DNA from: Candidatus Bathyarchaeota archaeon
GTDB taxonomy: Archaea > Thermoproteota > Bathyarchaeia > TCS64
Length of the DNA: 54,178 nt
Direction of reading: 5' to 3'
Assembly (NCBI GenBank): GCA_016930055.1
Contig: JAFGHP010000019.1
Span: forward strand, 1-54,178
Both the position numbers and the translations under genes were made by a program. Of this stretch, positions 16,511-25,879 are shown one piece after another. Positions within the stretch are counted from its first letter, which is position 1, and every line of letters begins with the position of its first letter. The notes under the pieces are model-generated. The model ran no database searches, was not told the origin of the DNA, and was given only the letters and a program-made list of their open reading frames with translations.

Positions 16511-17347
16511 TTATTGTGTTACTGGCACATATTCTATTCCGGTTTTCTGTGGTTTTCCCATTTTATATAGATTCATTAATTCATATACTTCTTTTGGTAG
16601 ACGAGTTGTTGTGCACTGTCCTAACAATGAACATACCTTTTCTGCTGTAATAGGATAGTCATGTGTATATTTTCCTGTTACAAGATCATTTACTATCTCC
16701 TCTGTTTTTTCAAGATCATATTTATCTGAAATGAGTTTTCTTACTGTGTCTTTCGTTTGTTCTAAAGCTTTTCTAGCTTCTTCAGCGAAGTAAAGTGTTT
16801 CATCATCAATTTCATCAATTTTCTTTTTCTCCAGGACTCTTAATATACTTGAAGCTGATACAACTCCTTTTGAAGTCTGCATTTGAGGGTCAACAGGTCC
16901 TAAAACTGCGTGTTCATCCATCAATATTTCATCAGCAGCTAAAGCAATCAACGTTCCCCCACTCATAGCATAATGGGGAACTATAACCACAGTCTTACCT
17001 TTATGTGCTTTTAAAGCAAAAGCTATTTGAGTAGCAGCTAATGCAATTCCACCGGGTGTATGAATTATTAGATCAATAGATTGATCCTCAGGAGTAAGCC
17101 TGATGACCCGAAGCAGTTCTTCACTATCATCAATATCAATATACCTGCTTAATGGTAACCCTAACAAACTCAGCGTTTCTTGTCTATGAATTAATGTAAT
17201 AACATTACTTTTTCTTTTTTTACTTAGACTTTTAAGTGCATTATTTCTTTCCATTTGAATTATACTTTGTTGAAGTCTAGGATAAATCAATAAAAAAAGA
17301 AATAATATTGTCCATGAATTAGATAATAAAACATCAATTCCATCCAT
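16511..17347 (-). CDS. Membrane-bound Clp-fold serine protease (SDH/SppA-like)
   Basis: A 278-residue protein of the SDH-proteinase/ClpP-crotonase superfamily. It has one N-terminal transmembrane helix (about residues 9-24) and a catalytic domain from about 45 onward. The oxyanion region is LIIHTPGGIALAATQIAFAL and the nucleophile Ser129 sits in HYAMSGGTLIALAADEI. GPVDPQM follows; the Lys partner is expected among the helical residues beyond 150. Likely roles are degradation of membrane-associated or signal-peptide-like peptides. The start ATG at 17347 encodes the helix directly. It belongs to the peptidase-rich part of the window. Confidence 0.85.
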   Translation of the reverse strand: MDGIDVLLSNSWTILFLFLLIYPRLQQSIIQMERNNALKSLSKKRKSNVITLIHRQETLSLLGLPLSRYIDIDDSEELLRVIRLTPEDQSIDLIIHTPGGIALAATQIAFALKAHKGKTVVIVPHYAMSGGTLIALAADEILMDEHAVLGPVDPQMQTSKGVVSASSILRVLEKKKIDEIDDETLYFAEEARKALEQTKDTVRKLISDKYDLEKTEEIVNDLVTGKYTHDYPITAEKVCSLLGQCTTTRLPKEVYELMNLYKMGKPQKTGIEYVPVTQ

Positions 17348-17438
17348 TAATATCCAATAGAACTATGTAATCAACATCTAAATATCTATGTTATAATTTA
17401 AAAAATATTTTCGCTTTCTAAATGATTTTTAATAGAAA

Positions 17439-18605
17439 TTATAGTGGTTTAAGTTTTTGTAGTGCATTCTCTATCCTATCTATGGCTTCATTCATAATGT
17501 TTGTACTAGTAGCTATATTTATTCTTTGGAAAGTTTCACCTCTTGAACCAAAACCTGAACCTGCGCTTATAGCTACTTTAGCTTCTTTTAATAAATAATT
17601 ACTCATTTCTCTACTATTCATGTCATAATTAAATTTACAGAATGGAACATAAGTACCCTCAAAATCTCGGAAATCTATTCCTGGTATTTCATTCATACGC
17701 TTAATCACTAATTCTTTAATTTTTGTTAAATGTTTAACCATGTTTATACGCCACCAATCAAGTTTTTCACTAAGCATAACATTAGCTGCTGCTCGACTCA
17801 AAGAAGTTGTTCCTCTTTGAATACCCGACGACAATTTTTTGTAAATATTCAGTGTAGATTTATTTGTTGTACATAAATAGCCAATTTGGAGACCAGCAAC
17901 GCCAAATGTCTTGCTACACCCCCAACTTGTCGTAGATAATTCTGAAACTTCAGGATTAATAGAAGCTATTGATAAATGTTTTTTTTCGTCGAACCTTATG
18001 TCTTCCCATAATTCATCAACAACTAACTTAATTTTATGATCAACAGCAAGATCTGCTATTGATTTTAACTCATCTTTAGTCATGACTCGACCAGTTGGGT
18101 TATGGGGATTACAAATGCTGATTAATTTAGTTTTTTTGGTAATGATATTTTTTAATTTTTCAGTATCAAATTTATAATTTTCTTCAAATTCAAGTGGCCA
18201 ATATACAACTTTAGCTTTGACATCTTCCGCTACCCTACGGAAAGTGCCATACATAGGATCATTGACAATAATCTCATCACCAACACTACAATTGCCATGT
18301 ATTGTTAACCATAATCCAGGGTCAACGCCCTGAATAATCATAATATCTTCAGGTGTAACTGGGATATTGTTAAATTTTTGTATTTTTTCAGCTATTAATT
18401 GTTTGGTATCAGAATCAGAGGAATAACTTACATCATCATTATTTACAGCAGTTATTATAGCATTTTTAATTTCTGGTGCTATAGGAAAATCAGGTGAAGC
18501 AATCCAAAGAGGAATTACATCCTTAGGAAATCTCGTCCATTTACTATGTGTTGATTTAACCCAGTCTTCAGCTCTAGCTGAATTATAAATATCTATTTTA
18601 CTCAT
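17439..18605 (-). CDS. PatB/MalY-like PLP-dependent aminotransferase or C-S lyase
   Basis: A 388-residue fold-type I PLP enzyme. The N-terminus (KWTRFPKDVIPLWIASPDFP) is typical of the MalY/PatB cystathionine beta-lyase subgroup. Others are NDPMYGTFRRVAEDV, SICNPHNPTGRVMTKDEL (Asn-Pro-x-Asn-Pro), LVVDELWEDIRF with the pyridine-N Asp, and the Schiff-base Lys in TTSWGCSKTFGVAGLQIGYL. The closing FQRINIATS contains the carboxylate-binding Arg. It could cleave cystathionine or cysteine-like substrates, or transaminate; sequence does not decide. Single gene with an ATG at 18605. Confidence 0.88.
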   Translation of the reverse strand: MSKIDIYNSARAEDWVKSTHSKWTRFPKDVIPLWIASPDFPIAPEIKNAIITAVNNDDVSYSSDSDTKQLIAEKIQKFNNIPVTPEDIMIIQGVDPGLWLTIHGNCSVGDEIIVNDPMYGTFRRVAEDVKAKVVYWPLEFEENYKFDTEKLKNIITKKTKLISICNPHNPTGRVMTKDELKSIADLAVDHKIKLVVDELWEDIRFDEKKHLSIASINPEVSELSTTSWGCSKTFGVAGLQIGYLCTTNKSTLNIYKKLSSGIQRGTTSLSRAAANVMLSEKLDWWRINMVKHLTKIKELVIKRMNEIPGIDFRDFEGTYVPFCKFNYDMNSREMSNYLLKEAKVAISAGSGFGSRGETFQRINIATSTNIMNEAIDRIENALQKLKPL

Positions 18606-18685
18606 GAGTAATAATTAATTTTAAGAATATAAAATAGCTTTCTTCAAAATTTTTTAAAATTATTTACATTTAAAACCATTTACTC

Positions 18686-19045
18686 TTAATGAATTTTTTC
18701 ATTAATTATGTAAATAAAAATTGATTGAATGAGATCTAAAATACTCATTATTAAATATCCCATATCAGAAAATTGAGGTATCCAAGGAATAATTTTTAAG
18801 AAATGTGCTACACAACCAACAATTTCTAAGGCACATAAAGAATACAAAAAATAAGTATTCCTAGAATGTATACTATAAAGTAATCCTAAACCTATTAACG
18901 TTAAAAAAATACTTGAAATCCTTGGATCCATACCTTTTATTTGTAAACCCATTATTGGGCTAATTATATAACATATTGCATAGACAGTAGTATAAGCTTT
19001 AACTATAGCAAATAGGTTTGATGTCGTATACATGTTTTTAGTCAT
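18686..19045 (-). CDS. Hypothetical four-helix membrane protein
   Basis: A 119-residue protein with about four hydrophobic helices (near residues 12-32, 42-58, 63-85 and 94-114) and short polar loops. I recognise no family. It has an ATG start and no obvious SD. It stands alone between the PLP enzyme and the M28 peptidase, all on the minus strand but with gaps over 80 nt. Coding potential is supported by amino-acid composition and an uninterrupted frame, not by homology I can name. Confidence 0.55.
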   Translation of the reverse strand: MTKNMYTTSNLFAIVKAYTTVYAICYIISPIMGLQIKGMDPRISSIFLTLIGLGLLYSIHSRNTYFLYSLCALEIVGCVAHFLKIIPWIPQFSDMGYLIMSILDLIQSIFIYIINEKIH

Positions 19046-19166
19046 AAGTAATAATCATTTATTTATCTAAAACAGCTATGATAAGGGATCCTATGGAACA
19101 AATTGGAACACATTGAACTGAACAATGTTTAGTTATAAACAAAAATTTTGTGTTAGAATAAAAAAT

Positions 19167-21152
19167 TTAAAGATAGATTATTTTACCAGCTTTTTCGTTG
19201 ATATCTAGGTAACGTTTTACATCTAATGGGTCAACATCATGATATTCAAGACTTATTGCTGTTGCTATATTGTATATCGAACGTTCTCCATCAACAAAAT
19301 TCATTAATTCAAGTGTAGTTCGACCAAAGGGTGTTCCCATGGAGTTTGCACTATACCATTTTTTATCGTCTTCGTTCTCGATCTCGTCAGCTCTAATCCC
19401 TCTTGTTGGGCCTTCGAAGGTTTTCTTAGGGATTATTTTCATTGTTTCATTTACCATACTTGATTCTTCATCATATGTTTGCAGTCCTTTTTTAGTGACG
19501 ATTTCTTCATATAGTGATTTTAATATTTCTTTCTGTTTTTCTACTAAGTCATAAATTTGTTTAACAAAAATTTCATTTGCTTGTGAAGAAGAATTAGATA
19601 ATTTCTGAGAAGCTTTTATTGCTTTTATTTCTCGTTTTCCTGCTTCCTCTAACATTGCTGAACCTCTGATGTATTTTATCCCCAAGTTTAAGGCATAATT
19701 TTCATTTTTTGAATCCATGTTTATCATTTCAGTAATTATTTTAGATGTTGTTTCTGTAATTCTTTTATTAGCATGATTATAAGTTAGTGATGCAAGTTCT
19801 AATGATGTCTTATCATTTGAATTAGCTATTGTTAAAGCTGCTCCTCCTGTAACTACTCCAACTCTTTTTAATTTTGTCGAGTCAACTCTTGAAGCGTCGT
19901 CGAATGATGTGTGATGAAATTGATCAGTGTTACCAAACATTACACTTGGTATTCCAAAGGCTTGATCAGCAAAACATACATGGTCTGAACCACCAGAATA
20001 TCCTAATACCCTATAATTTAGACCATAAGGCCAGCCTTCAAGTGAAATGCCTCGAGGTTCATCAGCAACATCTTTGAGCATTTCGATAAGAAGAGCATTT
20101 AGATACGACGGCGTTGAATCAGGTGCACATGTAAGGTTTAATGGACCCCCAACAGTAACGGGGTGTTCACCAACCATGTCAAGATTAATTGTCGCTATAA
20201 TGTTTTTTAGTTTATCTTGATGCCCATGCATCCATGCATAGGTTCCATTTATTTCAGGGATCCATAGGAAGCGTATTGTTCTTTTAGGTGCAGGTATTTT
20301 TCCAGAGTCGATAAGATTTTTCATTGCGCGTGCAATTTCAATTAGAACGCCACTTCCTGAAGCATTATCATTTGTAGATGTTTTTGGATGACATAAATGA
20401 CCTTGGAGAATTATTTCCTCATCTGGTTTTTCAGTGCCTGTAAATTCGGCAGTGACAACATCTAAATATCCGTCATAAAGTTTTGCATCTGTTTTACAGT
20501 ACACTTTAACTGTTTTACTTGAGTCGAGGTGTTTCTTAATTCGTTGATATTGACGATCGCTTATAGAGAATCCAAAAGTGACTTTATCTCTACTTTTTTG
20601 GTCTGGCCAAATTCCATTATATTGTACAAGATCAGGGTATTCTGCAGCTCTATTCCATGGGGGGTGATGAATTGTACCTAATGCTCCGTATTCAACAGCT
20701 TTTAAGTGTGCGCTTCTGGCTCCTCCAGAAACTAAAGCGATTTTACCTTTAACCTCTTTACCAATATAGTGTTCGTCTTTAGTACCTTCACCAATATCAA
20801 TAACTTCAGCTGTTACATCAGCATTATTTGAATGGGTTGCGAGACACATTGGCAGTTCATTGTAACGTCCTAAAATCAGATTTTCGGGTTCAATCATTTT
20901 TATTTCTGCGTGAGTTGCCCACCAAGAGATTATGGCATCATATGTCCAGTATTTGGTTTTCCCATCTGCTGGGTATTGTTCAATTGCTACTTTAGTTAGA
21001 CCAATTTTCTTTAACTGATCTTGAACATAAATAGCTGCTTCATGGAATCCAGGACTAGCTTGGACTCTATGAAATCTAGCTATATCAAGGGTATAGTCTT
21101 TAGCTATTTTTCCTGATAACTCATCAAGTAGAAGATTCACATATTTATTCAT
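19167..21152 (-). CDS. M28-family aminopeptidase with PA insertion and C-terminal winged-helix-like domain (DUF4910 type)
   Basis: A 661-residue zinc aminopeptidase-like protein. An N-terminal helical part (ARFHRVQASPGFHEAAIYV) leads to a PA-like insert around residues 110-235 (KGKIALVSGGARSAHLKAVE). The M28 catalytic core begins near 245: LQGHLCHPKTSTNDNASGSG supplies the first zinc His and bridging Asp, FLWIPEINGTYAWM the Glu, INLDMVGEH the Asp, and GGSDHVCFAD plus FHHTSFDD the later ligands. The C-terminus (about 600-661; ELMNFVDGERSIYNIATAIS) matches the helix-turn-helix-like tail of DUF4910 peptidases. It has no signal peptide, so it probably trims peptides in the cytoplasm. Confidence 0.87.
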   Translation of the reverse strand: MNKYVNLLLDELSGKIAKDYTLDIARFHRVQASPGFHEAAIYVQDQLKKIGLTKVAIEQYPADGKTKYWTYDAIISWWATHAEIKMIEPENLILGRYNELPMCLATHSNNADVTAEVIDIGEGTKDEHYIGKEVKGKIALVSGGARSAHLKAVEYGALGTIHHPPWNRAAEYPDLVQYNGIWPDQKSRDKVTFGFSISDRQYQRIKKHLDSSKTVKVYCKTDAKLYDGYLDVVTAEFTGTEKPDEEIILQGHLCHPKTSTNDNASGSGVLIEIARAMKNLIDSGKIPAPKRTIRFLWIPEINGTYAWMHGHQDKLKNIIATINLDMVGEHPVTVGGPLNLTCAPDSTPSYLNALLIEMLKDVADEPRGISLEGWPYGLNYRVLGYSGGSDHVCFADQAFGIPSVMFGNTDQFHHTSFDDASRVDSTKLKRVGVVTGGAALTIANSNDKTSLELASLTYNHANKRITETTSKIITEMINMDSKNENYALNLGIKYIRGSAMLEEAGKREIKAIKASQKLSNSSSQANEIFVKQIYDLVEKQKEILKSLYEEIVTKKGLQTYDEESSMVNETMKIIPKKTFEGPTRGIRADEIENEDDKKWYSANSMGTPFGRTTLELMNFVDGERSIYNIATAISLEYHDVDPLDVKRYLDINEKAGKIIYL

Positions 21153-21331
21153 ATCAATACACTCTTTCTATAATTATTGGTATTGTTAAGTTAAGAATTA
21201 TTCGTAAGAAATTTGTATATGAATCAAATATGAAAATGTTGTCTTTTATAAAACTTATAACTGTACTAAACCAAAAAATAATTGATTTTTCCAGTTTTTT
21301 TATTTACTTTTAAATATTATTGATTTATATT

Positions 21332-21931
21332 TTATTTTTTATTGTTTTTTTCTAGATGATTATCTACTATTTTTGTCCAATCAATTTTTAATAATGCAAT
21401 GATTATTAAAATTAAAACTCCAAGCGATATTATTTCTGTTATTCCCCCTTTTAAAAGGAATAGGTTTCTTATATTTTCGAAGCTAAAAGCACCAGCATAT
21501 GCTATAATTGTGCACATTAATGTTTTACCTGCAAACATTGCCATGAATGTCTTTGTGGCTGGATATTTTATCATACCAAGAGGAATTGTTAACAGATCAT
21601 CAGGGAATGGAGTAAGAGCAATCAAAAATACTGTTAATATTCCATATTTATCAATAAGTTTCTCTACTGCGTCTAATCTTTTACCATATTTTTTTTCAAT
21701 TACTTTTCTTCCGCCTCTACCAATATAATAAGAACTCATCTCACCAATTGTTGAGCCTAAACCGCCGATTAGTCCAAGAATTATAGGATTCAGAGTAGCT
21801 CCAAAAGAATAAATGACTAAAGCAAATGGAATTGGCAACAATATTGATACATTGCCTATAATGCAAACAACAAATGCTCCTAAATAACCATAAGTAACAA
21901 CTAAATCTTGCATCCAAAGCCATAGGTCCAA
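21332..21931 (-). CDS. DedA/VTT-domain membrane protein
   Basis: A 199-residue polytopic protein of the DedA/SNARE-associated (VTT) family. The core motif region is GSTIGEMSSYYIGRGGRKVI followed by FLIALTPFPDDLLTIPLGMI, in which the family's conserved acidic and Pro/Arg residues sit in re-entrant loops. DedA proteins act in lipid scrambling and membrane homeostasis. The longest frame starts with TTG at 21931; an ATG at 21913 (six codons in) is an alternative. Neither has a clear SD, so the start is uncertain. Divergent from the TIGR04076 gene, 77 nt away. Confidence 0.85.
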   Translation of the reverse strand: MDLWLWMQDLVVTYGYLGAFVVCIIGNVSILLPIPFALVIYSFGATLNPIILGLIGGLGSTIGEMSSYYIGRGGRKVIEKKYGKRLDAVEKLIDKYGILTVFLIALTPFPDDLLTIPLGMIKYPATKTFMAMFAGKTLMCTIIAYAGAFSFENIRNLFLLKGGITEIISLGVLILIIIALLKIDWTKIVDNHLEKNNKK

Positions 21932-22008
21932 ATATAACTCAATAATTGAATACCCACAAAGATGTATAAGAATTAAATACGTAATAATATTGTATATTAA
22001 TTGATTAT

Positions 22009-22323
22009 ATGGTTGAAAAAGCGAGTAAATTAAAAATAACTGTTCTCAGACGTTTTAAACCCGATGAGGTTTTTACTGAACCCCCAATAAATGCTGGAGA
22101 GATGGGCGTTTGTGGAGTGTATAAAGATGGTCAAGAATTTATTGTAGAAGAAAATGGAAGGATGCCTGAAGGCTTTTGTGGATGGGCATGGGATGATATA
22201 AATAAAGTAGTTCAAACACTTCGGTTTAATGGGAATTTCTCATGGTTTAAGGAACCGGGTGTATCTGTGAATTGTTGTACCGATGGTTTAAGACCAGTAA
22301 TGTTTAAGATTGAACGAATCTAA
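22009..22323 (+). CDS. TIGR04076-family protein
   Basis: A 104-residue cytosolic protein matching the TIGR04076 family by its pattern: ITVLRRF near the start, GVCGVYKDGQEFIVEENGRM, PEGFCGWAWDDINKVVQTLR, and the C-terminal VSVNCCTDGLRPVMFKIERI. The conserved cysteines (C40, C62 and a CC pair near 90) suggest metal or redox chemistry, but the function is unknown. A single short gene with an ATG start. Confidence 0.8.
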   Translation: MVEKASKLKITVLRRFKPDEVFTEPPINAGEMGVCGVYKDGQEFIVEENGRMPEGFCGWAWDDINKVVQTLRFNGNFSWFKEPGVSVNCCTDGLRPVMFKIERI

Positions 22324-22380
22324 TATTTTTAAACACTTAATTTACCAAATTTTATATTAATAATACATGTGTTTTGTTTT

Positions 22381-24912
22381 ATGAGTACTAGTATTGTTTC
22401 CTCACCTGAGGATTTTTTTGGTTTTAAATTAGGTTCTGATAAAAAATTAGCTCGTTGGGATAAGATTGTTGAATATTTTTGGCATTTAAATAAATTACCT
22501 ACTGTGAAGGTTCAGGAACTCGGAAAAAGCACTGAAGGCAATCCCTTCATTTTAGCTATTATTTCATCACCTATTAACATTCAAAATCTCGATAGAATCC
22601 GAGAAATTAGTTTAAAATTATCACATCCCCAAAACCTAACTATTTCTGAAGTTAATGATTTAGTGAATGATGGTAAAACCATTGTAAGCATTACTTGTAG
22701 TATTCACGCCTCTGAAGTCGGTGGTACACAGATGTCTTCTGAATTAGCATATGAATTAGCAACAAATGAAGATCCTATTTTCAAGAAGATTAGAGAAAAC
22801 ACTGTATTACTTTTAGTGCCTTCATCGAATCCAGATGGTAACATAATGGTAGTTGATTGGTATAATAAAAACCTAGGAACTGAATACGAAGATAGCCCTC
22901 TACCTTATTTATATCATAAGTACGTTGGGCACGACAATAATCGTGACGCTTTTAATATTACACAGATTGAGTCAAAACATTTAACTAAGTTACTTTACAA
23001 AGACTGGTATCCTCAAGCTCAGATTGATCACCATCATATGGGAAGTTATGGAGCAAGATTCAGCATACCTCCTAATTCTGATCCTATTTATCCTTATCTT
23101 GAACCACTAGTTTTAGCAGAACAGCAACTTTACGGTGGCATGATGCTGGTAGAGTTAGAAGCCACCAAGATGACTGGAGTTGAAACCCAATGCACCTACT
23201 CCCTTGAAGGGGGTCCTTTTTGGAATCATGCTCCTCTAATGCATGGTATTTGTGGGATGTTAACTGAATCTGCAAGTGCAAAATTAGCTACTCCAATTTA
23301 TGTCCATAAAGATCAATTAAGGCCTTCACAACTTGGTAGACCTGAGAATAAACCTCAGATGAATTTCCCACATCCCTGGGAAGGAGGATGGTGGCATCTA
23401 TTGGATGTTGTTAAACAGATTAAAATTGCTTCTATTGCTGCACTTAAGGTAGCATCAAATCATAAAGAACAGATTTTAAAAAACATGTATCTCAAAGCAA
23501 AACACCAAATCGAATTAGGTCTTACAGAACCTCCTTATGCATATGTTTTCACACCAAATCAGAGAGACCGTTTAACTACTTACAAACTTTTAAAGAATCT
23601 ACAAACTGCCGATGTCAAAGTACATCAAGCTGAAGGAGATTTTGAAGCAGAGGGAATATGTTATCCTAAAGGAACTTATGTTATTTTTACTTCACAAACA
23701 TGCAGACCCTACATTCTCCGATTATTAAAATCAGAATTTTATCCTGAAAGTGCTTGGACAAAAAATAAGGATGGTTCAATAATGGCACCTTTTGATTATT
23801 CAACCTTCACACAACAAGAATTTATGGGCGTAAATGTTGTAGAAGTAACACACCCATTAAAAGGAAATTTCAAAGAATGCATTAATATTTCTCCTCCTAT
23901 TGAAACTCCCCAGCGAAGTGATGTTGGTTATATTCTAGATTGCATAGAGAATTTAAACTTTAAAGCAGTAAATAAGCTATTAAAACAAAATATTATAGTT
24001 TATAGGGTTGAAGAAGAACTCGAATTTTCAAATAGGGTTTTTCCAGTAGGTTCTTTTTACATAGCTAATACTCCAGAATTGTATAATATTTTAGAGTATT
24101 TATCCAAGGAATTATCGATTACTTTCCATGCTTTACCCAATAAAGTAGATTTCATATTTAAGGAAATTAAACACAAACGAATAGGATTATACAAACGATA
24201 TTATGGTGGTAATATGGATGAAGGCTGGACAAGATGGCTTTTTGAACAATATGAATATGACTTCAAGAACATTACAGATGCAGATATTAAAGATGGACTT
24301 GGAGAATATGATGTTTTAATCCTCCCAAGTGACTCAACAGCAATGATAACTGGAGAAAAACTTGAGGAATATTACCAGAGAAGAGGAGGAGGTATAGTAC
24401 CAAAATATCCGGAAGAATACCGTAGTGGAATAGGAAAAGAAGGTATAAGCAAAATTAAAGAGTTTATCGAAAATGGTGGAACCGTCATAACTTTAAACAG
24501 AGCTTCTGATTTCGCTATTGAAGAATTAAAAGTGCCAATTACTAATGTTTTGAAAGATTTAAAACTCAACGATTTCCTTTGTCCTGGATCTACATTAAAA
24601 ACAAAATTCGATAATAATCATCCAATAGCTTATGGTATGCCTGAAAATGGTTTAATAGTGTTCAGTAATGGTTCAGCTTTTTCGATAAATCCTAATCCAA
24701 AAGCAGAAAATATTAAAACTGTTGCTACCTTCCCTGAACAACAGATATTAATAAGTGGCTGGCTTGTAGGAGAAAAACACATTCGAGAAAAATCGCCGTT
24801 AGTTGAAGTAAAAATTGGGCAAGGAAAAATAGTTTTATTTGGCTTTTCACCTCAAAATAGAGCACAGACTGATGCTACATTTAAATTACTTTTTAATTCC
24901 ATAACTTCATAA
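22381..24912 (+). CDS. M14-family zinc carboxypeptidase-like protein with glutamine-amidotransferase-like tail
   Basis: An 843-residue protein. The M14 catalytic domain spans about 20-380: zinc ligands in SITCSIHASEVGGTQ (HxxE) and QIDHHHMGSYGARFSIPP, with PSSNPDGNIMVVDWYNKNLG and NNRDAFN as substrate-binding elements, and LTESASAKLATP near the expected catalytic Glu. Residues about 590-840 look like a class I glutamine-amidotransferase/ThuA-like flavodoxin fold (YDVLILPSDSTAMITGEKL, IKEFIENGGTVITLNRAS, GKIVLFGFSPQNRAQT), as in other large M14 proteins of this group. I use the ATG at 22381; a GTG four codons earlier is possible. A TATA-like TTTATATTAA about 25 nt upstream suggests a leaderless mRNA. 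No signal peptide is obvious. Confidence 0.85.
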   Translation: MSTSIVSSPEDFFGFKLGSDKKLARWDKIVEYFWHLNKLPTVKVQELGKSTEGNPFILAIISSPINIQNLDRIREISLKLSHPQNLTISEVNDLVNDGKTIVSITCSIHASEVGGTQMSSELAYELATNEDPIFKKIRENTVLLLVPSSNPDGNIMVVDWYNKNLGTEYEDSPLPYLYHKYVGHDNNRDAFNITQIESKHLTKLLYKDWYPQAQIDHHHMGSYGARFSIPPNSDPIYPYLEPLVLAEQQLYGGMMLVELEATKMTGVETQCTYSLEGGPFWNHAPLMHGICGMLTESASAKLATPIYVHKDQLRPSQLGRPENKPQMNFPHPWEGGWWHLLDVVKQIKIASIAALKVASNHKEQILKNMYLKAKHQIELGLTEPPYAYVFTPNQRDRLTTYKLLKNLQTADVKVHQAEGDFEAEGICYPKGTYVIFTSQTCRPYILRLLKSEFYPESAWTKNKDGSIMAPFDYSTFTQQEFMGVNVVEVTHPLKGNFKECINISPPIETPQRSDVGYILDCIENLNFKAVNKLLKQNIIVYRVEEELEFSNRVFPVGSFYIANTPELYNILEYLSKELSITFHALPNKVDFIFKEIKHKRIGLYKRYYGGNMDEGWTRWLFEQYEYDFKNITDADIKDGLGEYDVLILPSDSTAMITGEKLEEYYQRRGGGIVPKYPEEYRSGIGKEGISKIKEFIENGGTVITLNRASDFAIEELKVPITNVLKDLKLNDFLCPGSTLKTKFDNNHPIAYGMPENGLIVFSNGSAFSINPNPKAENIKTVATFPEQQILISGWLVGEKHIREKSPLVEVKIGQGKIVLFGFSPQNRAQTDATFKLLFNSITS

Positions 24913-25016
24913 TTTTTAAATAAATTAAGATTAGAATATTTTTCTTCTTTTTTTCCCTGTTTTTTATTATTCTTTATTAATGTTGCTTCTAGATTTGTAT
25001 TTATAGGTGTATTCTT

Positions 25017-25841
25017 ATGAATAATGAATTAAGAAGAGAATATATTTCTAAATCACATATAAGTTTTAGTGGGCTTAGAAAATTAAATATTGCTGCAGGG
25101 GCTCTACATTTGATTCAAGGATTAGCTATGTTGTTTTTAGGTTTATTAATTTCTTGGGATAGGGAGATTTATACTTTTTATCTAAAATTTAAAATAGTTT
25201 CTCTAGTTCCTTTCAAGTTTCAAGTATTGCCTGATCCTCAAGTTGTGTTTAAATTAGAATATCTTGGAGTGATTCTTTCATCATTTTTACTCATATCTGC
25301 TGTTGCTCACTTCATTATTGCTTTCTTTAGGAGAACACAATACGAAGAAAATTTAAAGAAAGGGATGAATCCATATCGATGGTACGAATATTCAATCTCA
25401 AGTTCAATAATGTTGGTATTTCTTTCAACTTTTGTAGGTGTTTGGGATTTATGGTCTCTTGTAATGATTTTTGTGTTAAATGCTATGATGATAATGTTTG
25501 GTTATTTAATGGAAAAAATTAATCAATATACAAAAGAAACAGATTGGTCACCGTATATTTTAGGATGTATCTCTGGTTTTACTCCATGGGTAGTAGCAGC
25601 TGCATATTTTATTGCTGCATTAACTTCGACAGAGACTAATCCACCCAACTTTGTTTATCTTTCACTTATAACTTATTTCCTTATGTTCAACTCTTTCTCA
25701 ATTAATATGCTTCTACAGTACAAGGGAATCAGCAAATGGAAAGATTATCTATTTGGTGAAAGAATTTACATAATATTAAGTTTAGTAGCTAAAACGCTAT
25801 TGGCTTGGCTTGTTTTTATTGGTATATATGCTCCTTTCTAA
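25017..25841 (+). CDS. Heliorhodopsin
   Basis: A 274-residue seven-helix protein with the heliorhodopsin pattern. The retinal Schiff-base lysine is K259 in helix 7 (YIILSLVAKTLLAWLVF), and the counterion glutamate is E124 in NPYRWYEYSISSSIMLVFLS (helix 3). Two pocket histidines match the family positions: H31 (GALHLIQGLAMLF, helix 1) and H98 (SAVAHFIIAFF, helix 2). Helices run about 22-46, 77-104, 119-143, 147-168, 178-203, 211-235 and 247-273. A long first loop (47-76) would form the outer cover. The SSS motif and Glu counterion replace the pump triad of type-1 rhodopsins, so a photosensory or enzyme-modulating role is likely rather than ion pumping. ATG start with a weak GGTG upstream. No retinal-synthesis gene is in the window. 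It follows the M14 gene by 104 nt on the same strand. Confidence 0.93.
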   Translation: MNNELRREYISKSHISFSGLRKLNIAAGALHLIQGLAMLFLGLLISWDREIYTFYLKFKIVSLVPFKFQVLPDPQVVFKLEYLGVILSSFLLISAVAHFIIAFFRRTQYEENLKKGMNPYRWYEYSISSSIMLVFLSTFVGVWDLWSLVMIFVLNAMMIMFGYLMEKINQYTKETDWSPYILGCISGFTPWVVAAAYFIAALTSTETNPPNFVYLSLITYFLMFNSFSINMLLQYKGISKWKDYLFGERIYIILSLVAKTLLAWLVFIGIYAPF

Positions 25842-25879
25842 AAACTTATTCAAAATACAATTTTTTATAAAAAATTTGT

